Assembly: GCF_018596315.1 (NCBI RefSeq)
Contig: NZ_JAHEAG010000036.1
Coordinates: 1 to 64,000 of the forward strand
Length of the DNA: 64,000 bases
DNA from: Bradyrhizobium sp. SRL28
GTDB taxonomy: Bacteria > Pseudomonadota > Alphaproteobacteria > Rhizobiales > Xanthobacteraceae
Direction: 5' to 3'
The position numbers and the translations under genes were made by a program. Positions 34,837-43,296 of the stretch are shown here, piece by piece. The notes under the pieces are model-generated. The model saw only the letters and a list, made by a program, of their open reading frames with translations, did no database searches and was not told where the DNA came from. The number at the start of each line of letters is the position of its first letter. Positions within the stretch are counted from its first letter, which is position 1.

Positions 34837-36141
34837 CTATTCCTCCTCGTCCTCTTCCTTCGCCGGCCCCTTGTACGCAATGCCCCTGATCACAGCGGCG
34901 TTGCCAAATTTCTTCCTTAAATTATCCATCGCGCGTTCGGCATGGGCCGAACGGCGGTCGAGCATGTCGGTGTCGTCGGCCTGAGATCCCTCGCGCAGCG
35001 CGCTGACGCCGGTGCCGATCAGGCGAAAAGCCGTGCCGTCGATCTCCTTCGCCAGCATTTCGCGCGACACCGCAAAAATCTTCGCGGCGAGTTGCGTCGG
35101 CGCATGGATCGATTGCGCGCGCGTGCGCTGCCTGAAATCCGCGGTCTTCAGCTTCAGCGTAATGGTGAGACCTGACAGATCGCCGCTCTTCAGCCGCGAC
35201 GACACTTTTTCGGACAGCCGCCACAACACCTTTTCCAACGTTGCAAAATCCTTGATGTCGTTGTCGAACGTGGTCTCGTTGGAAATGGTCTTGGCGCCGC
35301 GGTCCGGCACCACGCTGCGGTCGTCGATGCCGCGCGCCAGCCGCCACAGCCTGCGGCCTTCGCCGCCGAACTGCTTCATCAGCTCGACCTCGTCGGCGCG
35401 CTGCAGGTCCGCAATGGTGCGAAAGCCGCGCTGCACCAGCTTCTCCTGGGTCGCGGGGCCGACGCCATAGATGAAGCCGACCGGCTTGTCCGCCAGCATC
35501 TCGCGCGCCTCGATCTGGTCGAGGGCGGCAAAGCCACGCGGCTTGTCGAGATCGGAGGCGATCTTGGCCAGGAACTTGTTGCAGGACAGGCCGACCGACA
35601 CCGTGATCCCGATATCGCGCTCGACGTCGCGGGCAAAGCGCGCCAGCACTTTTGCCGGGATCATGCCGTGAACGCGTTGCGTGCCGGCCAGATCCAGGAA
35701 CGCCTCGTCGATCGACAGCGGTTCCACCAGCGGCGTCAGCGTCTGCATGGCGTGGCGCACCTCGCGGCCGACGCGGACATATTTCGCCATGTCGGGCGGG
35801 ATTACGGCAGCCTGGGGGCAGAGCGCCAGCGCCTTGAACATCGGCATTGCCGAGCGCACGCCATAGGTGCGCGAGACGTAGCAGGCGGCCGACACCACGC
35901 CGCGCTTGCCGCCGCCGATGATCACGGGCCTGTCTGCGAGTTCCGGATTGTCGCGCTTCTCAACCGTGGCGTAAAACGCGTCGCAATCGATATGCGCCAG
36001 CGTCAGCGAGGGCAGCGCGTGGTGGCGAACGAGGCGAGGGGAACCGCATTCGCCGCATCGCCTGGCCTTGATATCGAGGTCGCCGAGGCAATCCCGGCAG
36101 AAAGCCCGCGGACCATCAATGGACACCGCGGGCACGCTCAC
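34837..36141 (-). CDS. dinB: DNA polymerase IV with N-terminal zinc-ribbon segment
   Basis: A 434-residue Y-family polymerase for translesion synthesis. The catalytic Asp pair are in LAHIDCDAFYATVEKRDNPE and in SIDEAFLDL; YGVRSAMPMFKALALCP is the DinB steric-gate region. The N-terminal ~45 residues carry CxxC...CxxC (FCRDC and RRCGEC), a zinc-ribbon-like addition absent in E. coli. GTG 36141 lies in the stop codon of DUF3572 (GTGA overlap), so this start is preferred over a TTG six codons upstream. It is transcribed divergently from divK. Confidence 0.93.
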   Translation of the reverse strand: MSVPAVSIDGPRAFCRDCLGDLDIKARRCGECGSPRLVRHHALPSLTLAHIDCDAFYATVEKRDNPELADRPVIIGGGKRGVVSAACYVSRTYGVRSAMPMFKALALCPQAAVIPPDMAKYVRVGREVRHAMQTLTPLVEPLSIDEAFLDLAGTQRVHGMIPAKVLARFARDVERDIGITVSVGLSCNKFLAKIASDLDKPRGFAALDQIEAREMLADKPVGFIYGVGPATQEKLVQRGFRTIADLQRADEVELMKQFGGEGRRLWRLARGIDDRSVVPDRGAKTISNETTFDNDIKDFATLEKVLWRLSEKVSSRLKSGDLSGLTITLKLKTADFRQRTRAQSIHAPTQLAAKIFAVSREMLAKEIDGTAFRLIGTGVSALREGSQADDTDMLDRRSAHAERAMDNLRKKFGNAAVIRGIAYKGPAKEEDEEE

Positions 36142-36437
36142 GGCACGTCGCGCTCCCAATGCGGGTCGCCCAGCACCTGGCGGGCGGCGGCGATATTGGT
36201 CGGATGCAGTTGCGAGGCGCTCGCAAACGCCTTCACGGTGGCGTCGTCGCGCATCACGAAATCGAGCACCGAGGCCAGAAATTGCGGGTCGGCCGCGGCC
36301 GTCCGCAGCGTCTCCGGCCCGATCCCGCTTTCGGCCAGGAAAAGGCCTAGCCTTTCAGGATCGCTGGCAATAAAACTCAGCGCCTGAACTGCAACGATTT
36401 CAGCTACTTCGCGGGGGTTGTGAACAGGCTTTTTCAA
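36138..36437 (-). CDS. DUF3572 family protein
   Basis: A 99-residue helical protein matching DUF3572: NPREVAEIVAVQALSFIASD, RLGLFLAESGIGPETLRTAA, and the later LASVLDFVMRDDATV. The start is a TTG at 36437; no in-frame ATG exists before an upstream stop. It overlaps dinB by GTGA, so the two may be co-expressed. The family has no known function; its steady position next to dinB in related genomes suggests a shared operon. Confidence 0.82.
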   Translation of the reverse strand: MKKPVHNPREVAEIVAVQALSFIASDPERLGLFLAESGIGPETLRTAAADPQFLASVLDFVMRDDATVKAFASASQLHPTNIAAARQVLGDPHWERDVP

Positions 36438-36668
36438 CAGCGGGTTTGCCTTTCCGTTAACTTATAGGCTCTAATTTGGAACCATCATGCCCGAGTCTGT
36501 TGAGTGCGTTCAAGCAATTGGAAACCGCTTCATAAAACTTGGCGCATCGATTTAACTGCTTAGAGCGAAACTGACGCTAGTTTGAATTCACTTTTCGACA
36601 AGCCCGGCCGGGGTGTTCGACGTACTGTCAGGCTGGACTTGTTTCCTTAAGATGAGGGGAGGGACGGG

Positions 36669-37034
36669 ATGGCAAAAACCGTCCTGATCGTGGAGGACAA
36701 CGAGCTCAACATGAAGCTCTTTCGCGACCTGTTGGAAGCGCACGGCTATCAGACCTCGGGCACCAGTAATGGTTTCGAGGCGCTCGATCTCGTCCGCAAG
36801 CTGCGCCCCGATCTGATCCTGATGGATATTCAGCTTCCGCAAGTGTCGGGCCTCGAAGTGACGCGCTGGATCAAGGACGATCCGGAGCTGCGCGCCATTC
36901 CGGTGGTTGCCGTCACCGCCTTTGCGATGAAGGGCGACGAAGAGCGCATCCGCGAGGGCGGCTGCGAGGCATATTTGTCCAAGCCAATTTCTGTCGGCAA
37001 GTTTATCGAAACAGTGCGGCGTTTTATCGGGTAG
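36669..37034 (+). CDS. divK: Cell cycle response regulator DivK
   Basis: A 121-residue single-domain receiver that relays phosphorylation from DivJ/PleC in the alphaproteobacterial cell-cycle circuit and inhibits CckA-CtrA. The receiver residues are in place: Glu9-Asp10 (VEDNELNMK), phospho-acceptor Asp53 (LILMDIQLP), Thr at VAVTAF and Lys near 105 (YLSKPI). GGGACGGG precedes the ATG. pleD follows after 12 bases, so they form an operon. Confidence 0.96.
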   Translation: MAKTVLIVEDNELNMKLFRDLLEAHGYQTSGTSNGFEALDLVRKLRPDLILMDIQLPQVSGLEVTRWIKDDPELRAIPVVAVTAFAMKGDEERIREGGCEAYLSKPISVGKFIETVRRFIG

Positions 37035-37046
37035 GAGTGAGTTTCG

Positions 37047-38420
37047 ATGTCTGCGCGTATCCTTGTCGTCGACGACGTTCCAGCAAACGTCAAGCTGCTG
37101 GAAGCCCGTCTGTCGGCCGAATATTTCGACGTGCTGACGGCTTCCAACGGTGCCGAGGCGCTCGACCTCTGTTCGCGCTCCGAATGCGACATCATCCTGC
37201 TCGACGTCATGATGCCCGACATGGACGGTTTCGAGGTCTGCCGCCGGCTGAAGTCGAACCCGGCCACCCATTTCATTCCCGTCGTGATCGTCACCGCGCT
37301 GGACAGCCCGTCGGATCGCGTTCGCGGGCTGGAAGCCGGAGCCGACGATTTTCTCACCAAGCCGGTGTCCGACATCGTTCTGATCGCACGCGTTCGGTCG
37401 CTAACGCGGCTGAAGATGATGACCGATGAGTTGCGGATGCGCGCCATCACCTCGCTCGAGATCGGCATGGAGGCGCCCGAACGCAGCGCGATCGCCGACA
37501 AGGGCGTCGGCGGGCGGATCCTGCTGGTCGACGACCGGCCATCGTCCTACGAGCGGCTGGCGCCGATCCTTTCTGCCGAGCATACCGTCGATGTCGAGAT
37601 CAATCCGGCGGAGGCGCTGTTTCACGCTGCCGAGGGCAATTACGATTTGCTGATCGTTTCGCTCGGCCTTGAAAATTACGACGGCCTGCGGCTGTGCAGC
37701 CAGGCGCGTTCGCTGGAGCGCACTCGCCAGTTGCCGATCCTCGCCATCTCCGATGCCGACAACAATGCGCGGCTGCTGCGCGGGCTCGAAATCGGCGTCA
37801 ACGATTATCTCCTGCGTCCCGTCGACAAGAACGAATTGCTGGCGCGAGCCCGCACCCAGATCCGCAAGCGGCGCTATACCGACCATCTGCGCGACAATGT
37901 GCAGAACTCGATCGAAATGGCGATCACCGACGCGCTGACTGGCCTGCATAACCGCCGTTACATGGAAAGCCATCTCTCGACGCTGGTCGAGCAGGCCTCG
38001 AGCCGCGGCAAGCCGCTCGCGCTGATGATCCTCGACATCGACTTCTTCAAGTCCATCAACGACACCTACGGCCACGACGCCGGCGACGACGTGCTGCGCG
38101 AATTCGCGGTGCGCATCCGCAAGTCGATCCGCGGCATCGATCTCGCCTGCCGCTATGGCGGCGAGGAGTTCGTGATCGTGATGCCGGAAACCGACCTGAC
38201 GGTCGCCGGCATGGTCGCCGAGCGCCTGCGCCGCTCGATCGCCGGCGAAACCTTCGCGGTCAACAAGGGTACCAAGCGCATCGACGTCACGATCTCGATC
38301 GGGCTGGCGACGCTGGACCACAAGGGCGAGCCGGTCGCCGACGTGCTCAAGCGCGCCGACATGGCGCTCTATCGGGCGAAGCACGACGGACGCAACAGGG
38401 TGGTTTCGACGGCGGCGTAA
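37047..38420 (+). CDS. pleD: Response regulator diguanylate cyclase PleD
   Basis: A 457-residue regulator that makes c-di-GMP at the stalked/old pole. REC1 (1-120) has Asp53 in LLDVMMPDMD. REC2 (about 150-270) is an adaptor: the phosphorylation Asp is absent (LIVSLGLENYDG). The GGDEF domain (about 290-455) contains the active signature YGGEEF and the product-inhibition RxxD site (RGID) five residues before it, so feedback inhibition is expected. It follows divK closely. A palindromic repeat lies just beyond its stop. Confidence 0.97.
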   Translation: MSARILVVDDVPANVKLLEARLSAEYFDVLTASNGAEALDLCSRSECDIILLDVMMPDMDGFEVCRRLKSNPATHFIPVVIVTALDSPSDRVRGLEAGADDFLTKPVSDIVLIARVRSLTRLKMMTDELRMRAITSLEIGMEAPERSAIADKGVGGRILLVDDRPSSYERLAPILSAEHTVDVEINPAEALFHAAEGNYDLLIVSLGLENYDGLRLCSQARSLERTRQLPILAISDADNNARLLRGLEIGVNDYLLRPVDKNELLARARTQIRKRRYTDHLRDNVQNSIEMAITDALTGLHNRRYMESHLSTLVEQASSRGKPLALMILDIDFFKSINDTYGHDAGDDVLREFAVRIRKSIRGIDLACRYGGEEFVIVMPETDLTVAGMVAERLRRSIAGETFAVNKGTKRIDVTISIGLATLDHKGEPVADVLKRADMALYRAKHDGRNRVVSTAA

Positions 38421-38450
38421 GCGCCCGACTCTTTATAGTTTGGCGCGCTG

Positions 38451-38571
38451 TCATCACCCGCGAAAGCGGGTGATCCAGTACGCCGCGGCCTCTCAATTCG
38501 ACGACTAACGTCTCTGGAATACTGGGTCACCCGCTCCAGTGCGCAATTGCGCACAAGGCGGGTGACGACAG
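38451..38571. repeat. Palindromic repeat with GTGCGCAATTGCGCAC-like core, copy 1
   Basis: CATCACCCGCGAAAGCGGGTGAT and a later GGGTCACCCGC...GCGGGTGACG form nested inverted pairs. A TGCGCAATTGCGCA palindrome sits near 38541. It is related in layout to 39853-40010; together they flank the serine hydrolase gene. Confidence 0.75.
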
Positions 38572-38585
38572 CCTTGTGTGGATGC

Positions 38586-39812
38586 TTACGCCGACGCGCG
38601 CATCCCTTCGGCGTCTTGCTTCACCGCCTCATACGCCAGCCGCTTGAACTCGAATGAGAACGGGTGAACGAACGCCATCTGGCGCTGCGCCATCATCACA
38701 CCGGCCATGTTGCGCTTTGGCGAGATCCACCATTGCGTGCCCGCGACGCCGCCCCAATAGAGTTCACCCGCTGAATCGGGGTGATCGAACGGCGTAGGCT
38801 TCAGGATCAGGCCGCCGGCCAGCGTGTGCACCTTGCCGGGCTGTGGTCCCATCAGGGCAAAGCGGATCCACTGCCCCTCGGGCAACTGGTTGGTCATCAT
38901 CAGCGCAATCGTCTCCGGCTTGAGCAGGGTTTTGCCGCCGGGCAGCAGGCTTCGGATCAATGCGACCATGTCGGGCAGCGTTGAAACCAGTCCGCCGCCG
39001 CCACTGAGCCTCGCGATCGGGCGCAGATAGGCGCCGGGAAAGGGCGCGTTGTCGGTTCGAGTCAATCCCGGCTTCATCGGCTCCATCAGGTCGGCGCCAG
39101 CGTAGTACGCAACGAGCCGTCCCTGATCCTTTTCCGGCACGACGAAGCCGGTGTCGACCATGCCGAGTGGACCGAGAATCCGCGACTGAATGAACTTGTC
39201 GAAGCTCTGGCCGCTGATGACCTCGACCAGCCGCGACGCCACGTCGGTGGCGAGCGAATATTCCCACGATGTGCCGGGATGATAGATCAGCGGCAAGCCG
39301 GCCAGCACGTCCACCATGTCAGCCAGCGTCGTCCTCGGATCGTGCACCCCGCGCTCGTTGAGGGCCTCATAGATGGCGGTGCCCGGATCGAAAAAGCCGT
39401 AGCTCAGACCGGAGCTGTGACTCAGGAGCTGACGGACGGTGATCGAGCTTCTGGCCGGCTCGGTGTCATCAAGCGAGGTAGCGCCGGAGCGCAGCACTTT
39501 GCGATTTCCGAGCTGCGGAATATATTTTTCAATGGGGTCATCGAGCCCGAGTTTGCCTTCCTCGAACAGCAGCAGCGCCGCGCAGGAGGTGACCAGCTTG
39601 GTATTGGAAAAGACGCGGAAGATGTGGTCGGTGCCGAGCGGCGTCTGCGCTTCCTTGTCGGCCCACCCGACGCAATTCACGTCCACGAGCTCGCGCCCGA
39701 CCATGACCGCCCAGGAAATGCCTGATAGCAGGTTGTTGTCGATGTAGCGCTGCATCGCCGCCTGCGCCGGTTTGAAGTCGTAACCGTTGGCGGTGACTTT
39801 CAGGTCTTCCAT
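38586..39812 (-). CDS. Beta-lactamase-fold serine hydrolase
   Basis: A 408-residue member of the class C beta-lactamase/esterase fold. The SxxK dyad is visible as FSNTKLVTS (Ser-Asn-Thr-Lys) near residue 73. A YxN-type position is ambiguous: YGFFDPG lies near 150 and YSLATDVAS near 190, and neither is a clear YxN. No signal peptide is present, so a cytosolic esterase or transesterase (EstB/LovD-like) is more likely than a secreted beta-lactamase. ATG 39812 follows GGGAGC; an ATG at 39833 would add seven residues. Palindromic repeats lie on both sides. Confidence 0.83.
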   Translation of the reverse strand: MEDLKVTANGYDFKPAQAAMQRYIDNNLLSGISWAVMVGRELVDVNCVGWADKEAQTPLGTDHIFRVFSNTKLVTSCAALLLFEEGKLGLDDPIEKYIPQLGNRKVLRSGATSLDDTEPARSSITVRQLLSHSSGLSYGFFDPGTAIYEALNERGVHDPRTTLADMVDVLAGLPLIYHPGTSWEYSLATDVASRLVEVISGQSFDKFIQSRILGPLGMVDTGFVVPEKDQGRLVAYYAGADLMEPMKPGLTRTDNAPFPGAYLRPIARLSGGGGLVSTLPDMVALIRSLLPGGKTLLKPETIALMMTNQLPEGQWIRFALMGPQPGKVHTLAGGLILKPTPFDHPDSAGELYWGGVAGTQWWISPKRNMAGVMMAQRQMAFVHPFSFEFKRLAYEAVKQDAEGMRASA

Positions 39813-39852
39813 GGTCGCTCCCTTTGCCGTCATGTTCTTGCGCAGCGTTTTC

Positions 39853-40010
39853 CGTCGTCCCTGCCTAGTGCTCAATTGCGCACGGGAGCAGGGACCCATA
39901 ACCACCGGCGCTTATTATCTTGGGAAGCTAACTACCACATCGCCTCACTGAAAAGCCACGGCGTATGTGTCCCTGCGCCGTGCGCAATTGCGCACTAGGC
40001 AGGGACGACG
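39853..40010. repeat. Palindromic repeat with GTGCGCAATTGCGCAC-like core, copy 2
   Basis: CGTCGTCCCTGCCTAGTG at the left and CACTAGGCAGGGACGACG at the right are perfect 18-base arms. Inside are CAATTGCGCAC near the left and GTGCGCAATTGCGCAC near the right. This places a shared small palindrome within a larger one. It lies 41 bases upstream of the serine hydrolase ATG. Confidence 0.82.
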
Positions 40011-40029
40011 ATGTGGAGGGTTGATCGCC

Positions 40030-40629
40030 TCAAACGGTTGACGAAGGCCGGGGCTTCTTCGACGCACTCCCGCCCACCTTCACCCCCGCATTCCTCAGCA
40101 GCACCGTCGCCGCTTCCTTTGCCGCGCGCGCCATCGCGGGATCGTTGCGGACGAGATCCTGCGCGATCGAGCCGTCGACAAGCAAGGCAAGCTGGGTTGC
40201 AAGCGCTTCTGCCTGCGCGACGCCGAGCTTTATCAGCAGGTCGCGAAACCAGAGGCGGCGGCTTTCCTTGAAGGCTATGGCAACCTTTCGGACCGAGCGG
40301 TCTTCGCCGAGTTCGGCAACCGCATTGACGAAGGGGCAGCCGCGAAAATCCTTCGCCGAAAAGCGCCGTTCCAGCGAATCGAAGGTGCCGAGAATCTGCT
40401 CGACCGGGGATTTTTCGGAAGGCCGTGGGGCCACGAAGCGCCGCGCCAGATAGGCCGAGATCAGCGCGTCCTTGGACGGAAAATGATTGTAGAGCGTGCG
40501 CTTGCTGATGCCGATTTCGGCAGCGATGGTGTCGACACCGATCGCGCGAATTCCCTGCAGATAGAACAGCCTATCTGCGGTTTCCAGAATCCGGTCCTTC
40601 ATGTCAGGTTTGGCGGGCAGGGTAGCCAT
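40030..40629 (-). CDS. TetR/AcrR family transcriptional regulator
   Basis: A 199-residue repressor with an N-terminal TetR HTH (ILETADRLFYLQGIRAIGVD, then TIAAEIGISKRTLYNHFPSK) and a C-terminal ligand domain. ATG 40629 begins MATLPAKPD; an in-frame upstream start would add 12 residues of no family support. It is divergent from an MFS gene, and a perfect 16-bp palindrome lies between the two starts, so it most likely represses both itself and the transporter. The inducer is unknown. Confidence 0.9.
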   Translation of the reverse strand: MATLPAKPDMKDRILETADRLFYLQGIRAIGVDTIAAEIGISKRTLYNHFPSKDALISAYLARRFVAPRPSEKSPVEQILGTFDSLERRFSAKDFRGCPFVNAVAELGEDRSVRKVAIAFKESRRLWFRDLLIKLGVAQAEALATQLALLVDGSIAQDLVRNDPAMARAAKEAATVLLRNAGVKVGGSASKKPRPSSTV

Positions 40630-40682
40630 GCGAATGCGCGGGTCACCTTGGCTTGACAGCAGCACCCCCTTTATAGCCTAGT

Positions 40683-40698
40683 TACACAGATCTGTGTA
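40683..40698. promoter_or_regulatory. 16-bp palindrome, TetR operator candidate
   Basis: TACACAGATCTGTGTA is a perfect palindrome centred 61 bases from the TetR start and about 73 bases from the MFS start. The position in a 134-base divergent region fits a shared operator. Binding by the adjacent TetR is inferred. Confidence 0.7.
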
Positions 40699-40763
40699 CC
40701 TATTTCAGATATCAATTGCAGAACGCGGCTTTCGAACCGCGGCCGATCGGGAGAATAAAAACA

Positions 40764-41996
40764 ATGGCCCTGCTGCAAATCCTGCGGCCCACGCTTCCCA
40801 TCCTGATCGGCGCCTCCATCATGCTCACCATCAGCATGGGCCTGCGGCAATCGCTCGGCCTTTTCATGCAGCCGCTGACGCAGGATATCCGGATTTCGGT
40901 CTCCGATTTCACGCTGGCGCTCGCGGTGCAAAATCTGGCCTGGGGATTTTTGCAGCCGTTCGCCGGTGCGCTGACGGTGCGCTATGGTTTTCGGACCATC
41001 ATGGTCGCAGGCGCGCTGCTCTATGTCGCCGGCCTTGCTTTGATGGCGGGCGCGAACGGTTTTCTCAGCGTCATGATCGGCGGCGGCGTGTTGATCGGCG
41101 CGTCGCTGGCTTGTACCGCGGCGGCTATCGCGATGTCGGTCGCGGCGCGCGCGGTGCCGGCGTCGGTGCGCTCTACGGTGCTCGGCCTGGTGTCGGGTGT
41201 GGGATCGCTCGGTGCGTTGTTATCGGCGCCGCTCGGCCAGATCCTCAACGAGGGCTACGGCTGGCGCGTGGGTCTCGCCGGCTTCGTGGTGCTGGCGCTC
41301 CTGATGATTCCGGCGGCCTGGTACGCGGGCAGGGTGGACAAGATTCCGTTGCCGAAGCCTGCGGACGACGAAATCGGCAACTCTTCGGCCAGCGTCGCCA
41401 CCAAGATCGCGTTCTCCAACGCCTCCTTCGTGGTGATGACCGGTGCCTATTTCGTCTGCGGCATGCAGCTCGTGTTTCTCACCACGCATCTGCCGTCCTA
41501 TCTGGCGATCTGCGGCATGGACCCGATGCTGAGCGCGCAGACGCTCGGCATGATCGGCGGCTTCAACGTGCTCGGCAGCATCTTCTTCGGCTGGGCCGGC
41601 CAGCGCTGGAACAAGCTGGCGCTGCTCGGCGGCATCTACATCTTCCGCTCCATCGCGCTCGCATGGTACTTCACGCTGCCGCCGACGCCGGCCACCACAC
41701 TCTTGTTCGGCGCCATCATGGGCTTTCTGTGGATGGGGGTCGGCCCTCTGGTTGCGGGCGCGGTCGTGGAAATGTTCGGCCTGAAATGGCAGGCAATGAT
41801 CCAGGGGCTCGCCTTCATGAGTCACCAGGTCGGCAGCTTCCTCGGCGCGTTCGGCGGCGGGGTGCTGTACGACGCGCTCGGCTCCTACACCATGGCGTGG
41901 CGGATCGGCGTCGCGCTCGGGCTGGCAGGTGGCATCATCCAGGTCGCGTTCGCGCTGATCCGGCCGAGTGGGCCGCCGCGGATGCAGACGGCGTAG
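40764..41996 (+). CDS. MFS transporter
   Basis: A 410-residue integral inner-membrane transporter with about 12 helices. The N-terminal half contains a modified MFS loop motif (ALTVRYGFRTIMVAGALL) and the PRTLP-like start LRPTLPILIGASIMLTIS is typical of the oxalate/formate-like or small-molecule antiporter subgroups. ATG 40764 follows GGGAG. It is paired with a divergent TetR gene. The substrate cannot be inferred; an efflux role under TetR control is plausible. Confidence 0.88.
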   Translation: MALLQILRPTLPILIGASIMLTISMGLRQSLGLFMQPLTQDIRISVSDFTLALAVQNLAWGFLQPFAGALTVRYGFRTIMVAGALLYVAGLALMAGANGFLSVMIGGGVLIGASLACTAAAIAMSVAARAVPASVRSTVLGLVSGVGSLGALLSAPLGQILNEGYGWRVGLAGFVVLALLMIPAAWYAGRVDKIPLPKPADDEIGNSSASVATKIAFSNASFVVMTGAYFVCGMQLVFLTTHLPSYLAICGMDPMLSAQTLGMIGGFNVLGSIFFGWAGQRWNKLALLGGIYIFRSIALAWYFTLPPTPATTLLFGAIMGFLWMGVGPLVAGAVVEMFGLKWQAMIQGLAFMSHQVGSFLGAFGGGVLYDALGSYTMAWRIGVALGLAGGIIQVAFALIRPSGPPRMQTA

Positions 41997-42055
41997 CGCT
42001 CGTTCCCCGGATGCTGCGCAGCGCCAACAGCGCGTTCACGCGCGTCTTCGACACG

Positions 42056-42171
42056 CTATGTCTTGCGGCGTGGTGCGCTGCTGATCCGGGGTCCATCGTG
42101 GGTCCGTGGGTCCCGGCTCTGCGGTGCACCGCTGAAGAGCGCTGCGCCGCGTCCGGGACACGAGAGCCCGG
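42056..42171. repeat. Candidate repeat after the MFS gene
   Basis: A GC-rich stretch with imperfect arms (CCGGGGTCC near 42088 and GGGTCCCGG near 42109) and an ending GTCCGGGACACGAG. I recall related sequences in Bradyrhizobium intergenic regions but cannot confirm it. Only one copy lies in this window. Confidence 0.35.
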
Positions 42172-42177
42172 AATCAA

Positions 42178-42201
42178 AACGGGGCCCGAAAGGACCCCGT
42201 T
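42178..42201 (-). terminator. rpmG terminator
   Basis: AACGGGG (42178-42184) and CCCCGTT (42195-42201) form a 7-bp stem around a 10-base loop, followed on the minus strand by TTTTG. It lies 27 bases past the rpmG stop codon. Confidence 0.75.
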
Positions 42202-42227
42202 CAAATCGTCAGCAATGGCTTGCGACG

Positions 42228-42395
42228 TTACTTGATCTTCGATTCCTTGAACTCGACGTGCTTGCGCGCGACGGGGTCGTACTTCTTCTTGACCAGCTTG
42301 TCGGTCATGGTGCGCGAGTTCTTCTTGGCGACGTAGTAGAAGCCGGTATCCGCCGTGGAAACGAGCTTGACCTTGATGGTGACCGCTTTGGCCAT
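42228..42395 (-). CDS. rpmG: 50S ribosomal protein L33
   Basis: A 55-residue basic ribosomal protein of the large subunit. The sequence MAKAVTIKVKLVSTADTGFY is typical, with the C-terminal KKKYDPVARKHVEFKESKIK. It is the zinc-free form: no CxxC pairs are present. ATG 42395 is correct for length; an in-frame extension upstream is not conserved. A single-gene unit with its own terminator. Confidence 0.97.
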   Translation of the reverse strand: MAKAVTIKVKLVSTADTGFYYVAKKNSRTMTDKLVKKKYDPVARKHVEFKESKIK

Positions 42396-42586
42396 GTTCA
42401 GAACCTCAAATAGGGGATATCGGGCGCCGGCCAAATCAGCCTGCATTTGCCGCGCAACCTAGCTTCTGATCGCCCAAAGTCAAGGTTTTCGGGGCAAAAA
42501 CCGGCCGGAATCTACCCATTTTAGCCCAAAAAGGACGTGCTTTTGCCCTGTAGCGCAAAATACGCGTCTCTTAGTCCGTGAAAGGA

Positions 42587-43225
42587 TCATGAGTGCTTCA
42601 AAAGGCCCCTCAGACGAGCGATCCCGGCGCGAAGGGTTGTAAGAGTATCGTTCGTTTGATCGATCAATATCTTTGCGGCGATGTTTGCGCGGCTCGTTGG
42701 GTTAACCTCGGCGGGCATGAACGTGTTTCTTTCCCAATCGGTCTGGGGATCAAATCTAGCGAGGTCTGTTCGGTAGAGGATCAACGATGCCCGCAAAAGG
42801 CGCAGCGCTTGGATCAAATCCGCCGGCAGCAGATCGAGACAATCCCACGCTTCCAGGATTTCTTGCGGGTCGGAAATCGCAAGGTCGGAGGTCTTGTAGG
42901 ATTGGTTTTTCCGGTTTCCGACTTTCTTCTCTAGATCCCTAGCCTCCTGCCGCAGTATTTGAATTGCGAACTCGAGTTTCAAGACGATAGCAAGCGAACG
43001 CCTCAAGATCTGCTCGTCGGATATTTGCCTGTCCTGCTTCACCTTTGCCATCGCAGCCATATAAGCGATGGTTGCCGCTATGACGGCAACAAACGAGGCT
43101 AAGAGAGTCTGCCATCGGTACAAACTCTCAATGTTGATCGGACCGCTTATTCCAAGCCAAACGACCAGCACCGCGGCCAGCAACAACGCCGACACAGGTC
43201 CTACACCGGGAAGTTTTGGAGTCAC
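42587..43225 (-). CDS. Two-helix membrane protein with coiled-coil, unknown function
   Basis: A 212-residue protein with two N-terminal membrane helices (about 10-27 and 40-60), a coiled-coil stretch (LKLEFAIQILRQEARDLEKK) and a helical C terminus. It starts at GTG 43225. The base composition is lower in GC than most of the window, and codon use looks atypical. No family is recognised. The gene stands alone between rpmG and an LLM monooxygenase gene, which fits a horizontally acquired or lineage-specific insertion. Confidence 0.6.
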   Translation of the reverse strand: MTPKLPGVGPVSALLLAAVLVVWLGISGPINIESLYRWQTLLASFVAVIAATIAYMAAMAKVKQDRQISDEQILRRSLAIVLKLEFAIQILRQEARDLEKKVGNRKNQSYKTSDLAISDPQEILEAWDCLDLLPADLIQALRLLRASLILYRTDLARFDPQTDWERNTFMPAEVNPTSRANIAAKILIDQTNDTLTTLRAGIARLRGLLKHS

Positions 43226-43296
43226 CGTTCTCTCGCCCCTTGCGGGCGATCATTTCACGGGAGCTCGAGGAGCACAACAAGTCGAAAGTTCGTGCC

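Noticed and set aside
38586..39812. Serine hydrolase as an antibiotic-resistance beta-lactamase
   Set aside because: No signal peptide and the SxxK context fits the EstB/LovD-like esterase group rather than secreted class C enzymes.
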